Positions 31,346 through 44,784 of a DNA stretch of 64,000 nt are shown in pieces. The translations under genes were made by a program, and so were the position numbers. The stretch covers positions 253,169,810 to 253,233,809 of the forward strand of contig CM041782.1 of assembly GCA_023374045.1 (NCBI GenBank), given 5' to 3'. The DNA comes from Limonium bicolor. Lineage: Eukaryota > Streptophyta > Magnoliopsida > Caryophyllales > Plumbaginaceae. The notes under the pieces were generated by a model. The model did not search any database. It was not told where the DNA came from and was given only the letters and a program-made list of their open reading frames with translations. Positions within the stretch are counted from its first letter, which is position 1. Each line of letters opens with the position of its first letter.

Positions 31346-34300
31346 TGTAACACCCCTACTAATCCGGCTCCTAATTATAATATAAACGTCGTACTTAGTA
31401 AATAAATCACAGCGGTAAATAACAGACTGTCGCTCTAATGGTGTCACTGTTATCACTCGCCCATACGGGTGATAACTAGTTACATGATAATCAACATACG
31501 AAACGTATTCCCGCAGTGACCACAAGAGATAGATAGTAGTGCTTAAACAATCTAAAAACATATCCAACAACAACCGTTTATTACAAACCATACACGTGAG
31601 CGTCTAACCAAAATACACACCTCGGTTTACACACCCGAGTCCAAAATAATAGTATTCTCAAACCGTACCAAGTCCAAACCCCTCAATAAAAATGGTTTGT
31701 GGTATGGAATCAGCCCCTGCTGAGTATGGTATCACATGCCCCGTCATGCCTCCTCAAACCCCTCAATTAATTGGTCGAGAGCATGAGATTCGTTACATGC
31801 AATACCATTTTAATATTTAAACTGCAAAACATTTAACAGTAATATCCATACAATAACATAACCATCAACACACATAATATAATCACACAGTATAACCAAT
31901 GAACAACAAGGCGAAACAACGAGATTAATAAACAAGTATCAATTCCCGTCCTTAGTATAGAAACCAATATTGTTCGCCAATATACAAGTCTCAACTATAA
32001 TAAGTGTTAAGTTATACCTAGTGACAACGTCTCATTAAATCGACGTGTCTCTAAATTACCCATATACTATGGCGGGTCACCCACGGCAGTAGCCACTCCA
32101 GCGGTAGAGTCTCCGACCAACGAGCCTTCCTAGCTCACGGGAAATTTTCTTGATACTTGCGGACCCGTACGCGGACATCCTAGTATCGTTTTTGTGATCA
32201 CAGCGCGCACCAAGAGCCATATCCTCTTGGCTTTGTTATGTTAATTATTTATACCATCGCATCGCATTACCAATTTTTCTAACACAGCAGACTAAGGTCA
32301 TTAGTCCAATCCGGAGTATGTAAACTCGGGATCCAGTGTTAGATACGAGAGCGGCGTTTAGAAAGGCCAATGCTTCGTATTAAAGTCTTGGATAATATGT
32401 ATATCTTATTATCCTAGTGCTACAACGTTTTTCTGACGATCCTTATATTTACATATAAGATAGCACCATAGCCGCTAGTTCGTTTTATATATGTAGGTCC
32501 ATATATACGAACCAATACTGTTAACGCAACAACAGTATATAATAAGCAGCTAAAAATATACAGTTCGTGCATATTTATTCACACATTCAGACAAACAATC
32601 TTATCATAGATCACACAGAAGTCTGAACTGAGGAAGCCCTCAGAGACAATCAGAGACACGTAACAACATACCGTTCACCCTGAATGTATAACCGTGGAGT
32701 ATGAATCAGCTAGATCTGATGCTCCGTGTGTCGTCTCTAACAGTCTAACAATACATAATGCTTCTAATTAGAATCCTGTATAACAACATAACTCTACGGT
32801 ACCCCGTACCGTCACTAATACCTCCCGGTTAATCCCCCGTTATTAACTATCAACGTTTGTCGGGTTTTTGGCTTAACTCGGAATTTGGAAAAACGTTATA
32901 TTACATGCGCAGTCTTGTCTCATATATAAATATAATTAATGTTGAACTTGTTATCACATGTAACTTAATATACCCTTGTATATCATATAGTTTGTTTCTA
33001 TATTGCACGTATAATTCTTTATCATATATTATACATTTCACCTTAGTATTTATTTTCCTAAGGTTTGTCTTTCCAAGTTTAATGTAGTATAATTCATATG
33101 TAAAAAAAAATACTTTGAATTATATAAATCCTTATTATTCCATGTATACCCTTAACATTAGGATTCCCATATCTAATGTTTATAATTCGTTTCTCTTTAT
33201 CTTCAACCATTTTTAATTATGATAATATATGGTTATTTGAGCCATATCATATTTTCTACTCCATAACATATATTTATTTATATACATGTATTATGGGACT
33301 ATTTATTATATGGTAAATCATTATAATATATTCATTCTCTTTAATGAATATTTCTTATATTAAAAATGTTACACCCTTTATAACATTAAAACCATATTAT
33401 AAATTTTCATTTAAAAATGTCCATATTACCGAACAGCACCCATTTTCATAAGTATTTACAAAATCCACCACATAATTAATATAATGTTATATTATAGTTA
33501 TATAACATATATTAGGACATTTATGTCATTATAACAATTATAACCTATAGTTATATATTGTTAATAAATACCAAACAACCCATTAAACTTTCGGTTTTTA
33601 TTTTCGACCACTATACTTCCGTAATTTACAAACCAACCCCAAATTATGTTTCATTGTTACACTTATAATATATACCTTATATTATAATCCTTAAACCTTA
33701 ATATAATTAAAACATATAGTTTTTAAAGGCTATAATTTCCGAACAGACCCTAGGTCTGTTTTAATTAAATTCCCACCACCAAACTTTGTATATTTACCAA
33801 ATCTCCCCAATTTATAATACACAGTTTTCTAATGTCATTAAAACTATATATTATACATATATCTTAATAAAACCTTATGTATAACTCCAAAAATTACCAA
33901 ACTATACCAAAGGTTATAAATATCATTCATAACCTTATACTTTCTATAATTCTCGGTTCTTACCCATATGTTACCCATTTGTAACAATGTTATAAAATAT
34001 CATATATTATACTTATATAATTCATATAAACTCCAAATTTAGCCAAATAAACTTCTAAAATTTCTAATAACTTATGGACTGTACTAAATCCCATTTAGTA
34101 CCCCAAAGTTTCAGAAATCACAATATAACCCCATCTCTTATTAATCTTTTACAATTTAATAACTATCTTAATATAAGGTAGTATTTTAATTTCTTAAATT
34201 CTCCAAACTTGGTCAAAGTCTCCTATATAGTCAACTTTGACTTCTAATACCAACTTCGGAACAAATTTTCGGTAATCACTAATTATACCCTATAGTTTTC

Positions 34301-34810
34301 TATTTTTACAATTTTGACCTAAACCTTTATAAAATGTTATAATTTTTATTAAATTCATTTAAAAACCCTAAATTCCTCCAAATTAAGCCCGTGGCTTTAT
34401 ATTCTACTAGTAATTACCATTTGACCCCAAACTTAATTATATAAGCATAAATTAAACTAAATAAGCTTTAAACTTAAATTAAAATGGCCTAATGACATGG
34501 CCTTATTACAACTTTGCTTTATAACATAAAATTACACATAAATAGCTCAAATTATACAATAAACTCTCGACCTTGCTGTAGTTTATTTATTTTTCCACCT
34601 AATGTCTTAATTTGAGCATTATGTTAATTAAATCAGTTAAATGACTAGCTTAATTTATCTTAGTCATTTTTTTCCATTCTTAGGCTAAAATAACCCATAT
34701 AATTAACTCCAATCTCGGCACATAATATATATATGCTAAGAAATCATAAAATCATAAGTTTAAGGTGTTTATACCTTGGTTTATCCTTAGTATCAACTCG
34801 GCAGCTTGGA
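31346..34810 (-). repeat. 5' LTR of A, first part
   Basis: Starts TGTAACACCCCTACTAATCC like the 3' LTR and stays collinear with it up to GCAGCTTGGA, where D is inserted. The LTR resumes at 49430. It is AT-rich and noncoding. Confidence 0.92.
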
Positions 34811-35397
34811 TGTAACACCCCAACTCAATCCAATTGTGGTCTCGCAACTTAACAATATATATATACACATGTCACAGCGGAATTCTTTACAATCCAGGAC
34901 CTTGCCACGGTCTGACTACAGAATATACCGAACATTAGTCTAACAACCTTAACCATTTACATACCCTTCTTACAATCCACTCACAACCTATACATCTTAC
35001 TAACTCAATTGCCATACGAGTGTACATGCACAACTCGTAGGCCACACTAAACCCTTAACAGCTGTGTCCTCTTCTTACTCTTGCGACGGCCGCCTCCTGA
35101 TGTTCACCTGTGTAGTAAAAAGAAGCCCCCGAGGGGGTCAGCACGAATGCTGGTACGATCCTCTCATGGCCCCCAAGCTAACGTGGCTACGACGACTAAT
35201 TGTCGATAGCATGGAGGTTGATTAGATGCACAACATAATAGAAAGTGCAGTAAACAACAACTCAGATATGAACAATCAAAGTTCACACACAATGAACGAC
35301 TTAAATGCGTTCCCTTAATTAGAGAGTTAGTTATTTAACTCCTTAAGTAATGTTCTCACTTAATCTTAGTCCATCCTTATCTTACCTCAATCTGATT

Positions 35398-35735
35398 CTT
35401 ATCTTAATCTTAGAAACAACCATCCTTTAATCAGGAGTGGATGTAGCTTATCTTAATCTTAGAAACAACCATCCTTTAATCAGGAGTGGATGTAGCTTAT
35501 CTTAATCTTAACCATCCTTTATGAGGAATGGTTGCAACTTACTTTAATCTTAATCTTAACTTAATCTCAATATACAAACCGTTCCTGGAAGGGATTGGTT
35601 GTAACTTATCTCGGTCTTAGAATACAAACCATTCTTTAAATAGAGATTGTTGTATCTTATCTCAAACCTTATCTCAATCTTATCTCAGTTCTTATCTCAA
35701 TTAAGTCAACCGTTCTTTAATTAGAATGGTTGTAC
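35398..35735. repeat. Series of AACCATCC/GGATGGTT hairpins in the D 3' LTR
   Basis: A ~52-base unit is exactly duplicated at its start. Five to six imperfect inverted repeats follow, such as AACCATCCTTTATGAGGAATGGTTG and CAACCGTTCTTTAATTAGAATGGTTG. B has one (55145-55173). Confidence 0.8.
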
Positions 35736-36642
35736 CTTAATCCATTGTTTATCTGTCGGGTCACGTAACCCTAACCAATGAGTTATCAGCTCCATTGGTT
35801 TACATAAACAATATTTATTAGAATTAGTTGGGCATTTAGGTAGATCCCACTACACCATCTCAGTATGCCTCCCTCCTAAAACAAGAAGTCCGAGGAGGTC
35901 GAGTCTATTTGTCGACTCTAGGCGACGAGTCCAAGGACAAGTCATCTTTGGAAGACGGTATTTGATAAGGATACCGACTTCCCCCAATACACATGTGCCG
36001 GTACCATTCCGGATTCCTCACTCAAGTTCAGTTAGTAATAGTCTCAAGACCATGTTTGTTGGTTAACCTCTTTCGGTTCATATCGTCCCTCATTAGGGGG
36101 CGTTCCTTATTCTCACTCAATTTCTTACTAAACATTGGTTAGTAAGTTCTCACGGTATGTTGTGTTAGTTTTCAAACATCACACAACAACACAATATATA
36201 TATAATATGTTCCGGTTGCATGCTTTATCTTGTTTAGTGAGCACACAAAACAAATAGCACACAAGCCGAGGGACACCTCGTTAGCAAGCAGGTCACAAGA
36301 AGAAACAACTGTACCTTTCACCGTTGGTCGTTTCGGTTGCTTACTCTCCTCCGGAGTCCAAACTCCCAAGTCCTAAAACATTCATTCAGTTTTAGGTTAT
36401 TAATCACTTAGCTTAATTCAACTTACTTAACCTATTTAACTTACTTAACGATTCCCACTATCACCTCTTAAGTCTTTCCACTTAATCTTACAACTTAACT
36501 TACTTACTTTAAGTTTATACTTAACTCAACTTAATCCCTTAAGTTCTTAGGGTCCTAATCATTACCACCCTACCAAAGGTATTCCTCATTACCCATTACC
36601 ATTCTTAGAATCCAAAATTTCTTTTTTTTTTCCAAGTGTTAA

Positions 36643-36926
36643 GGGTCGACCGACCCACCGACCGACCCAACCCCCTGGGTCGGTCCATTACAGAAACTCT
36701 TCCGTCTCTTGAAACCCATCCGACCGACCCAGAGCTAGACCGACCGACCCAAACCCTCTGGGTCGGTCCCTTACCGAACCCATTTTCCTACATTAAATCT
36801 TTGCCCGACCGACCCAAAGCTAAGCCGACCGACCCAAACCCTCTGGGTCGGTCCAGTCCAGAGACATTCCGGCTGGCTCAACATGGCCCGACCGACCCAA
36901 AACTGGGTCGGACACTGGGTCGGTCC
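36643..36926. repeat. GACCGACCC/GGGTCGGTC palindrome array in the D 3' LTR
   Basis: About nine CGACCGACCC half-sites alternate with four CTGGGTCGGTCC half-sites, so several long hairpins can form. Confidence 0.88.
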
Positions 36927-39207
36927 ACTACAGATTTTTCCTCTTTAATTGCTCTTTCAATTCCAACTCTTCCACAAGTGTCCTAATAGGTCCAACACCA
37001 TCTTGGCACCTTAAACCCACCTTATAACCTCCACCAAACTCATTAAACCATTCACCAAAATCCACCTTAGTCATTATGCATTTTCCTTGTAATAATGCTA
37101 CACTTGTAATGTTTTCCTCTAGGTCTCTAGGTGGTGGTTCATACTTAATGTAACCACTATGCCAAATGTTTCCCTCATCACTATAACATCCTCTCCCAAG
37201 CATCTTTCACCATCTAAAACTCTTTTATGCATTTACTTAAAGTTCCTTCATAAGCTTAAGCTTCCACCCACCAACTCCTTATTTCCTTCCTAGTTGTTTA
37301 CCAACATTTACCTAAGTCCTAATTACCAATTACATTCTCTTGATTCCTAAATCCTTAAAAGTAGTGCCTAAGTCATTATAACTCGTTATAACACTTTATC
37401 TCACCCCTTTTTCATCAAGACACCTCTAATACTCCCTAGTACTTCCTTAGTCATTAATTTCCCTTAGAACATATCTAAATCACCTTAAGCATTACACCTT
37501 CTCCTTACACTTATGCACAAGTCTTACATTCCTCATCTCATGATTTTGGTGTGTTCAAAACACTCACCATTCCTCCAATTCCTCCTAGACATCTCTAGGT
37601 CATTCTAAACCTCAAGAACTCCTTAGTTAACTAATCTCCACTCAAATTCCTCATAATGATTCCTAGTAAATCCTAGGTCATTTTAGTTCACCACCATCGC
37701 CTAAACACTTATTTTCTACTCAAATTTTGCCATAGCACCTCTAGCATTATAGCATGCCCAAACACATTATTTTTCCTCATTTAACCATCTCACACACCTC
37801 AAGTTCTTTCTCATCATATCTCATCACCAAACCAACTCATTCACAACAAACTCAATATTTGCAATTAATCTTAAATTGCATAGCACTAAGGCTCTTAAAT
37901 GACATGGCTCTTAGGCCCTTAAATGACTTAAACTTAAACACTGAATTTCCCACATATATAAGCTTTCAACCTGCAAATACACTCATCAATCTCATAGTAG
38001 TTATAATGCTCTTAAAATCCACCTTAAACTTATATTGCTAACTCATTCTCATTAGCTCCTTAATCACAAGTTCATAAGCTTGTTTAAGTTCTTTTTCCTT
38101 AGGTTATATAACCCAATACACAATGTAAGCTCTAAGCCACATTGGTATTTATCTAAAACTCATTCCTTAATCTCAAACCACCATTAGGTAAGCATTTTAC
38201 CTTGTTTTCTCAAGCTTATCTTAATCTCCTCCTTAGGCCTTCTTCTTGCATAGATCTCGGCCACCACTTAAATTCCCCTTGCCAATGTTCTAATCAATAT
38301 TCAAGGACTCATATGAGTACTAAACAATGCACTAACCTCAAGGAATAAAAACCTAGGTTAGAAATGTGTTCTAAGGCATAAAAGTGGATGATTACCTTTG
38401 AAGTCTCAATGTAGACTTTGGCATTGAATGAAATAGGACATCCACTAGTCCTTGGTGAATAAATCAAGCTAGAACAAGGCATAAAAACAAGGCCCCATGA
38501 GTAGAAATTTTCGGCCATGTAGAAGAAATGGTGGAAACATGGTTTTTCTTACATTTTCTTTACCTTAAGAGAATGGAGAAGCTAATGAGCTCTTCAAACT
38601 TGATTTTCCTCCATCAATGGAGTTTTCTCATGGCACCAAAATGGAGCTTTGAAAGATTTGAAAAGATAGGAAGATAGGTCTTGGCCTAACTAAGAGAAAT
38701 CTACACTTAGTTTTTGATTTGGAGCAAAGATGAACACTTGGTGAGCATTTGAAGGTGGAGCACCCATGGAAGAAGCTCTCTCGGTTTGGAGCAAGAGAAG
38801 GGAAGAAGAAACCGTGGGTGGAAGAGAGAAATGGAGGAAAGAGAAGAAAAGGTAGCTAATATAAGGTATTTTGCTTTATAAAGCAAATAGTAACTTCTTT
38901 ACTTATCTCTTCTTTTCCTTTCTCATTTGATGACTCATGTGGTGACTCCCCACATAAAAACCGGCCACCCCATTAATATAAGGCTAACATGGTCTTTGTT
39001 GACCAATTAATTGACTTATATTGTTTAAAACTTAAACTAGTCACTAAATAGTTACTATTCACTAATCAAGGCACATAATCGGGAAATTTTTGATTTCCCA
39101 TTGATTTAGACCTCCTAATGTGATACTAATTAGTACACATATTGATTAAAGAGTAATGATGGACATTAGCCACTCAAAACTCAATTCTAAGACAATTTCT
39201 CAAAAAT

Positions 39208-39231
39208 GTGCTTTAAGACTTCTTAAAGCAC
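39208..39231. repeat. Conserved hairpin in the D 3' LTR
   Basis: GTGCTTTAAG-ACTT-CTTAAAGCAC. The arms are one base pair longer than in A and B because both sides changed. Confidence 0.75.
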
Positions 39232-39500
39232 ATTTTGTGTTTTAACTTGTTTTCAAGCTTGGTTTTCTTTGCTAATTGATTTAAAATGACCATTAGAATA
39301 TTACTAAGGTCTTACCAAGATATTTGGGTACTCACCCAAGTCTCTCCAAGCTTAGAGCACGTTTTTGCCCTAATTGCCCTTAAGGCATTTCCTTGTGTTT
39401 TCCTTGGTTTAAATTGTCTACCAATCTTTCTAAGGCATATTTATAGCCTACTACATCATATTTGATGTTTACTTAGCATACTTAGGTTTGGGGTATTTCA

Positions 39501-39514
39501 ATCTACCCCCCTTA
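39501..39514 (-). promoter_or_regulatory. Polypurine tract of D
   Basis: Minus strand TAAGGGGGGTAGAT next to the 3' LTR. Confidence 0.85.
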
Positions 39515-40650
39515 AAAGGACTTTGTCCCCAAAGTTCCCATGCATCTTATCTCATTAGAATGCATGTCTTACCTCATTCCTTAGATCATATAGATCATAC
39601 TTATGTATACTTAATCTCATTGGATCATTGGATCCACCATATTCTTATACTTAAATATCACACAACATGCTTAAGCATGTGTAGCACTCAAAATTCCTTT
39701 TGTTCCTTTTTGATGATTAAAACATTCACATAACTTCCAACGTATTCTCCCATGTCACCGGTCCGTAGACAATGGCTCATTCGTCCTCGTCACCATGGGC
39801 CAGAATACAAAACATGCTGCTCTCCCCATGTCACCGGTCCGAAGACAAAGGCTCGTGCGTCCTCGACTTCATGGGCGAGACTCAGTAAAAAGGTAATCCT
39901 TTTTACGAGGTCATGTGAGGAATAATTCCTCTAATTAAAAATACAAGCAACTCCAATTTCATTTTATCCTAAGGCCTCTATCCTTAGTGTGATTTAATTG
40001 TGACCACTGGTAGGGAGTTTCAGGAATAATCCTACCCTGATGTGATCAGCATCAGTGTAGAACCATCCTTCCACTCCAATTTGTGTTCGGTTTCCCTTGA
40101 TCCCTAGAAAATCAAGTTCCACCTCCCACGTCATTTTCAAACATCAGATAATTCACTAATGTCCAATTTTCTATCTTTTTAGTTCTTCTAATCATAATCA
40201 ATACATCTCCAAAGTGTGAACTCATTCCCTCAAACATTCCCAATTCATTTCTTGGTAATTACCTCAAGACTTAAATTCCTACTAAATTCTATATCAGTCT
40301 CATACCAACTTCCACTGTCTCATACCACATAGCATTACTATGTCCTAACTCATGCTCATATCAAATGATATCTCATAGTGTTATCTTATTCTTATCTCAC
40401 ACATAGTCTCATATCGACTCATACCTCATATATTCCTTATTCCTTAAGTCTCCTTAATCCTCTTTCTTAATTCTCTTAACTTGTACTCACACCGGAGTTA
40501 ACAAGATAGATACTTAATATGTATGGTATTCACATCTTCTGTGTGTAATAACCATGATTTATCTCAAAATGTTTATGTAAAACATATTCTCAAATTGTTT
40601 TGTGCTATGCACACCGTAGTTTATGTACTCAGTACACAAACATACGCTAA
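39515..40650 (-). other. 3' noncoding part of D
   Basis: No gene is seen. Two imperfect copies of CCATGTCACCGGTCCGWAGACAAWGGCTC with a following CGTCCTCG lie at about 39750-39880. The remainder is AT-rich with TCTCAT-type repeats. Confidence 0.55.
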
Positions 40651-40654
40651 GCGG

Positions 40655-40680
40655 TTTTCGCTCTACCCCCCTTAAAATGG
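40655..40680 (-). promoter_or_regulatory. Second polypurine-like tract of D
   Basis: Plus-strand CTCTACCCCCCTTAAAATGG, the counterpart of 6161-6180 in E. Confidence 0.5.
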
Positions 40681-43600
40681 ATTACGCCCACGTAATCAGC
40701 GTTACATCATCTTTGAACATAAGTTCAAGATGTCTAATTCTTACCAAGCATTCTAGTTTCCACGTCATCTATCTTACTTATAATTCGATCAGAAATGACT
40801 TAGTCTCTGTATCGAGGATTCTTAACGGTACTTATACCGTTTCTTAACTTAGTTTGGTCTAATCTCAAAGGTAGTGATCTGCTAGCTTCCGCTGCACCAC
40901 TCTGATGTTCTTAGGCTTAACTGCCTCACTTAGCTTTTGATAGCATTGTATATCCTTCTGCATCCTTACTGTTTAGGAATATTAGTCTCTCAATGGACAC
41001 GTGTTATCTTTATATATACACGGCCTTGATGAGTTGTAACTCGTCTATCTATTCTCCTTGGAGATTTTATGCTCATACTCTTAGTATTTTCTCGAATGTC
41101 TAAATTGTTCTCCCCAACTGACCTTTGGTCTGAGGATGATTCTTAGTCTGAAACTACTGTTTAGTGCATATGCGCTTTACAGTCTTAATCCCTTACATCT
41201 TAAGACATATCCAATGTCTGTACTTAATAATCTGTGCTCTTCGCACTTCATAGTCCTTAATTATTTGTTCTCTGGTTCCTCTGTGTTGCTGGTTCAACTG
41301 AGCTCTTCTCTTCGACTGTTGTGGTAGTAGCTGCTCTTGTCCGGTCTTGCGTCGTTGTCGGTGGTACGGAGTCGACTACTTCCCGTGTTCCTTACACCAC
41401 TCGTTCACATGCATGGGGTACCTTACTGGTACATTACTACTTACCCAACTAACTCATAAATGAGCGTGTCAGGCCTGCAAGCCCCTGTGGGGTGCAGTCG
41501 TCCCACGTCTCGTTTTAGTAAACTCATAGTGTTCGTCACACGTTTAGCTATTGCTAATTATGAAGTATTCTGATGTCGATCTCCTCTTTCATCGTTCCAA
41601 AATAACATTTATTGTTCTTCTTGAAGTCAATCAAGGGAAGTCCATTTACTGTGTTCTTGGGTATGGTATGCTCTAGCTCCTTCCTGTATTCCGTATTGAT
41701 TCGGTCACTTAATATCTGAGGTCTCTTTCCGTAGAGCCTCTTATCTTGTTTTTCATATTCATTCTATTAGGAAAGCACTTCCAGTTCCTTAAGGAATGGG
41801 TAGTGTGCTTCCTGCGAAATCTTACCTAACCAGGTCCAGACTACTGGCATCAACGCTCAGTTCGTCTACCATCTTATTTTCTTATTATATTGGTCCTAAC
41901 TCATAATTCTCATTGCCTCAGTGTCAACATTTGACGGCTCATACATATTGGTCGCCTTACCGCGCACCATGACTTAATCCACTTATCCAACTATTGTACT
42001 CACGACCACTACTACTGTGGTAGTTGGCCCTTACCCTGTTGCCCATTAATGGTGCAACCTCTTATTCACTTATTCTAATGTCTTACCTTATGTTCAATCC
42101 CTTTTTGGTGTAAACACACTGGGGTTCTCTCGTTCCGGTGTATGGCGGTTGTCTTACCGTGCTGTAAAATAGTTAACTCTTAATACGAAGGTGTTCTACC
42201 CAATCAATCAGATTCGTAAGTAGGCTAATTTCTTTCGCTTTCTTCCATCCTTAACGATGTTACCACATTAAGTGCGGATAGATACTGAGTAACCATGTAG
42301 TTTGACTGGTTACTGAAAAAGTCATCCGCTGATTCACAAGCTCCTCTGAGCATTGATTAATTGACGTGCCATTATGTGCAGTCACAATGTTTATCTCTGC
42401 CCATACTAATTCTTACATCCTGGGTGTTGGATATGGGGTCTATCTGTGCCACCTTCCTTATTACTCAATGTATCTGATATATTCTAAGGTAATCTCAAGT
42501 TCATAGTTTCCATTTTCTAAATAAAGTGTATTTTATCTCTAACAGTGAAAGCCCTTTTGAGGGGTTCATTCCCACTCATGGCCTCACACAAGGAGAGGTA
42601 TCCCCACCCTAAAAGGCATGGTTCGTTCTCCGCTCCTGTCCTTAGCATTATCTCAATATTCTCATTGGTACTCTTTCTTGGTATTGTCTTTCCCAATCTA
42701 AATTATAGTTTGGTAACCGTTCATATCTACAATTGTAGTCCCTCATGGCTTAAACAAGCTCCTTATAACTTACTGCGCCTCGGGCTCTGATGTGGTTAAC
42801 ATCTTTGGCTCGTAGGCTCTTAATGCTTAATGTCTCAGTTCATTATTTGTACTCTTACTCATCTGTAGGTTATCCTCATAAACTTTTGGTCCCTTGGAAC
42901 CCATCAATCATTAGGTTACATACCAAATGTAGTATCGGGTTTTATGATAAGTTGTTACATCCCGCTTCCTGCTATGGAAGTTGTTCGGGTGATCTAGGTT
43001 ACTTAATGTCTTTGACAACACTGTCATTTTACTAGACTTATGTCTTTTGGCAATTAAGGATAAGTTCGTATTAGGCGTTTGCCTTACGGTGTCCAAGTTG
43101 GATATCATCCTGGCATCTTATACTTCTATCTCAACGCTTCGTTCAACTTCCGTTGACTACGCCACCCGTTGATGATCAATCATACTTGGGTGTAATGAGT
43201 TAAACACAGTGTTAACCGTCATTCCTCAGTTGTTCGGCTCGACTATGCCCGCTCTGTGGGGGTAGTCCTCTGAGCTTTCCTTTTCCAGGGTTGTACGACT
43301 TTAATCCTTAGTAGGTTATAGCTTACGTTTATTTCTTGTATCCTTGTTTTCTGGGTTTTCCAGCATCTTCATTGAAGAATGTTGTTATTGGTATCCTTAA
43401 TGGTCACTCTGGGAGTCTTATCCCGTTTTCGTTGTAAGTCCGATGCTTCAACAGTCTCAATAGTATCTTATAATACATCCCTTGTATATCATTGCTTATA
43501 TAGTGTTTTTGCTCGCATACCGAGCATCTCTTAGGTTTTCCCCCTTGGAGTTTGGATTGGTATTCTTACCATACTGTCGGTTGTTGTTGTAGTGGGTTAT

Positions 43601-44740
43601 CGTTGCTAATATTTATACGGTTTATATTTCGTCCAAGCTCAGCTCCCTGCTGCTGATGTGTCGGTTCATCTCATCATGGTTAGGCCGTCGGGCCTTTCCA
43701 AGGTCTTATTTTTCTGTTCTTATGGATTTACAATCCGGTATTAATATGCGTTTCAACTGTAGTGTTCTCCTATCTTGCCATGATGGCTTTCCGTGTAGCT
43801 TAACCGTGGTAGCACTTGCTATGGCAAGTGCGCCATGCTGGATGGGCTATTGGTACAAGGTACGTCGGTAGTGACACTTCCTTCTAATTTCCATGTAATT
43901 GGTAGTCCTCGGGACTCCTTCGATAATCTCTTATTTTGGATAACCGTTCATCCGGCAGTTTCCTTGTTGTTTGACAGTACTGTCATTTATCAGGGCGTTC
44001 CTCTTTCTGAGAGAACCCCTTAATATTTCCTTATGTCCTATTCCTCGCTCCTGTCTCCACACATTTTGTTGTGGTTACTCAGTAATGATTTTCCTTTAGG
44101 CACTACACCGTAGTCCTATTTTAGTACACAATTTATATGTGTTTCCACCGTTGTTCGCATTGTGTCGGCCAGGTTTGTAACCTTTTTCATTGTGTGGGGT
44201 TTGGAGTTTCCGGTTCTTAACTGGATTCTCCAGTAATCTCAATCCTCATGCTCTGTATTATATACTGTTATGCTCTTTCGGACCACTGTCCGGTACTCAT
44301 GTCGTTTATCATTTCCTCATCCATTGCACGCGTAGTGCTTTCCTTATCATTGGTATGGCGGGTTATTTCGACTGCGTAGCATGTCGACCCATGTTGCCGG
44401 TAATTTCCGTTCCCTTATTGATAGTATTCCATAAGTAGCGCCTGTTTCTCTAGTGATGCGCTCCATTTAAAAACTCCCAAGTTCTCCATAACTGTTGTAC
44501 AACAAGTGTTTTCTCGTATTGCTTATTGTTAGCTAACTGCCAGATCGGTTTCCCCGAGTAAGAGAAGGCTTTCTTCTCTCTGGCGTTTGTTCCACAATTC
44601 AGGGTTAGGGATGTGGAGGGCGGGTCTAGGTACTATGGATGTCCGGTAAACACCGGGAAGTCCTGACTAACGCACCTCTCACTCTATCTCTTAACCCTTA
44701 ACCCATAACTCAATCTCACCTCAATATCTCCTAAGTTCGG
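40681..44740 (-). pseudogene. Decayed gag-pol interior of D
   Basis: No frame longer than about 80 residues. The stretch 41060-41150 still aligns by eye to the minus-strand integrase core of E (6930-7010), around the part encoding TDGQSERT and the following residues, but with many substitutions. 41760-41850 looks like the end of the RNase H to integrase linker. I cannot recognise gag or AlkB in it. The position and order suit an old gag-pol that no longer codes. Confidence 0.45.
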
Positions 44741-44752
44741 TATTTCTTGTCT

Positions 44753-44779
44753 TCAGAGCGTAACTACGCTCTGATACCA
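44753..44779 (-). promoter_or_regulatory. Primer-binding site of D in a perfect hairpin
   Basis: Minus strand TGGTATCAGAGC (44768-44779) followed by the inverted repeat TCAGAGCGTA-GT-TACGCTCTGA. Same site and stem as in B. Confidence 0.9.
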
Positions 44780-44784
44780 CTTTT

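Larger units (their letters stand above)
34811..39500 (-). repeat. 3' LTR of D, 4.69 kb
   Basis: Starts TGTAACACCCCAACTC and ends GGGGTATTTCA in plus-strand view. It contains a hairpin series at 35398-35735, a GACCGACCC palindrome array at 36643-36926, a block at 35120-35225 that is also conserved in the LTR of B (55370-55460), and a hairpin at 39208-39231. A 65-residue frame at 36172-36369 is not kept as a frame in B. Confidence 0.92.

Noticed and set aside
36172..36369. 65-residue frame MGVWTPEESKQPKRP in the D LTR, repeated at 46143
   Set aside because: The two copies are just the two LTRs. The homologous stretch in B (54660-54830) is conserved as DNA but broken as a frame.
40681..44740. 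AlkB or gag in the D interior
   Set aside because: I looked for the counterpart of the HQD and RLNLTFRQ regions on the minus strand and could not find a convincing match. An alignment would be needed.
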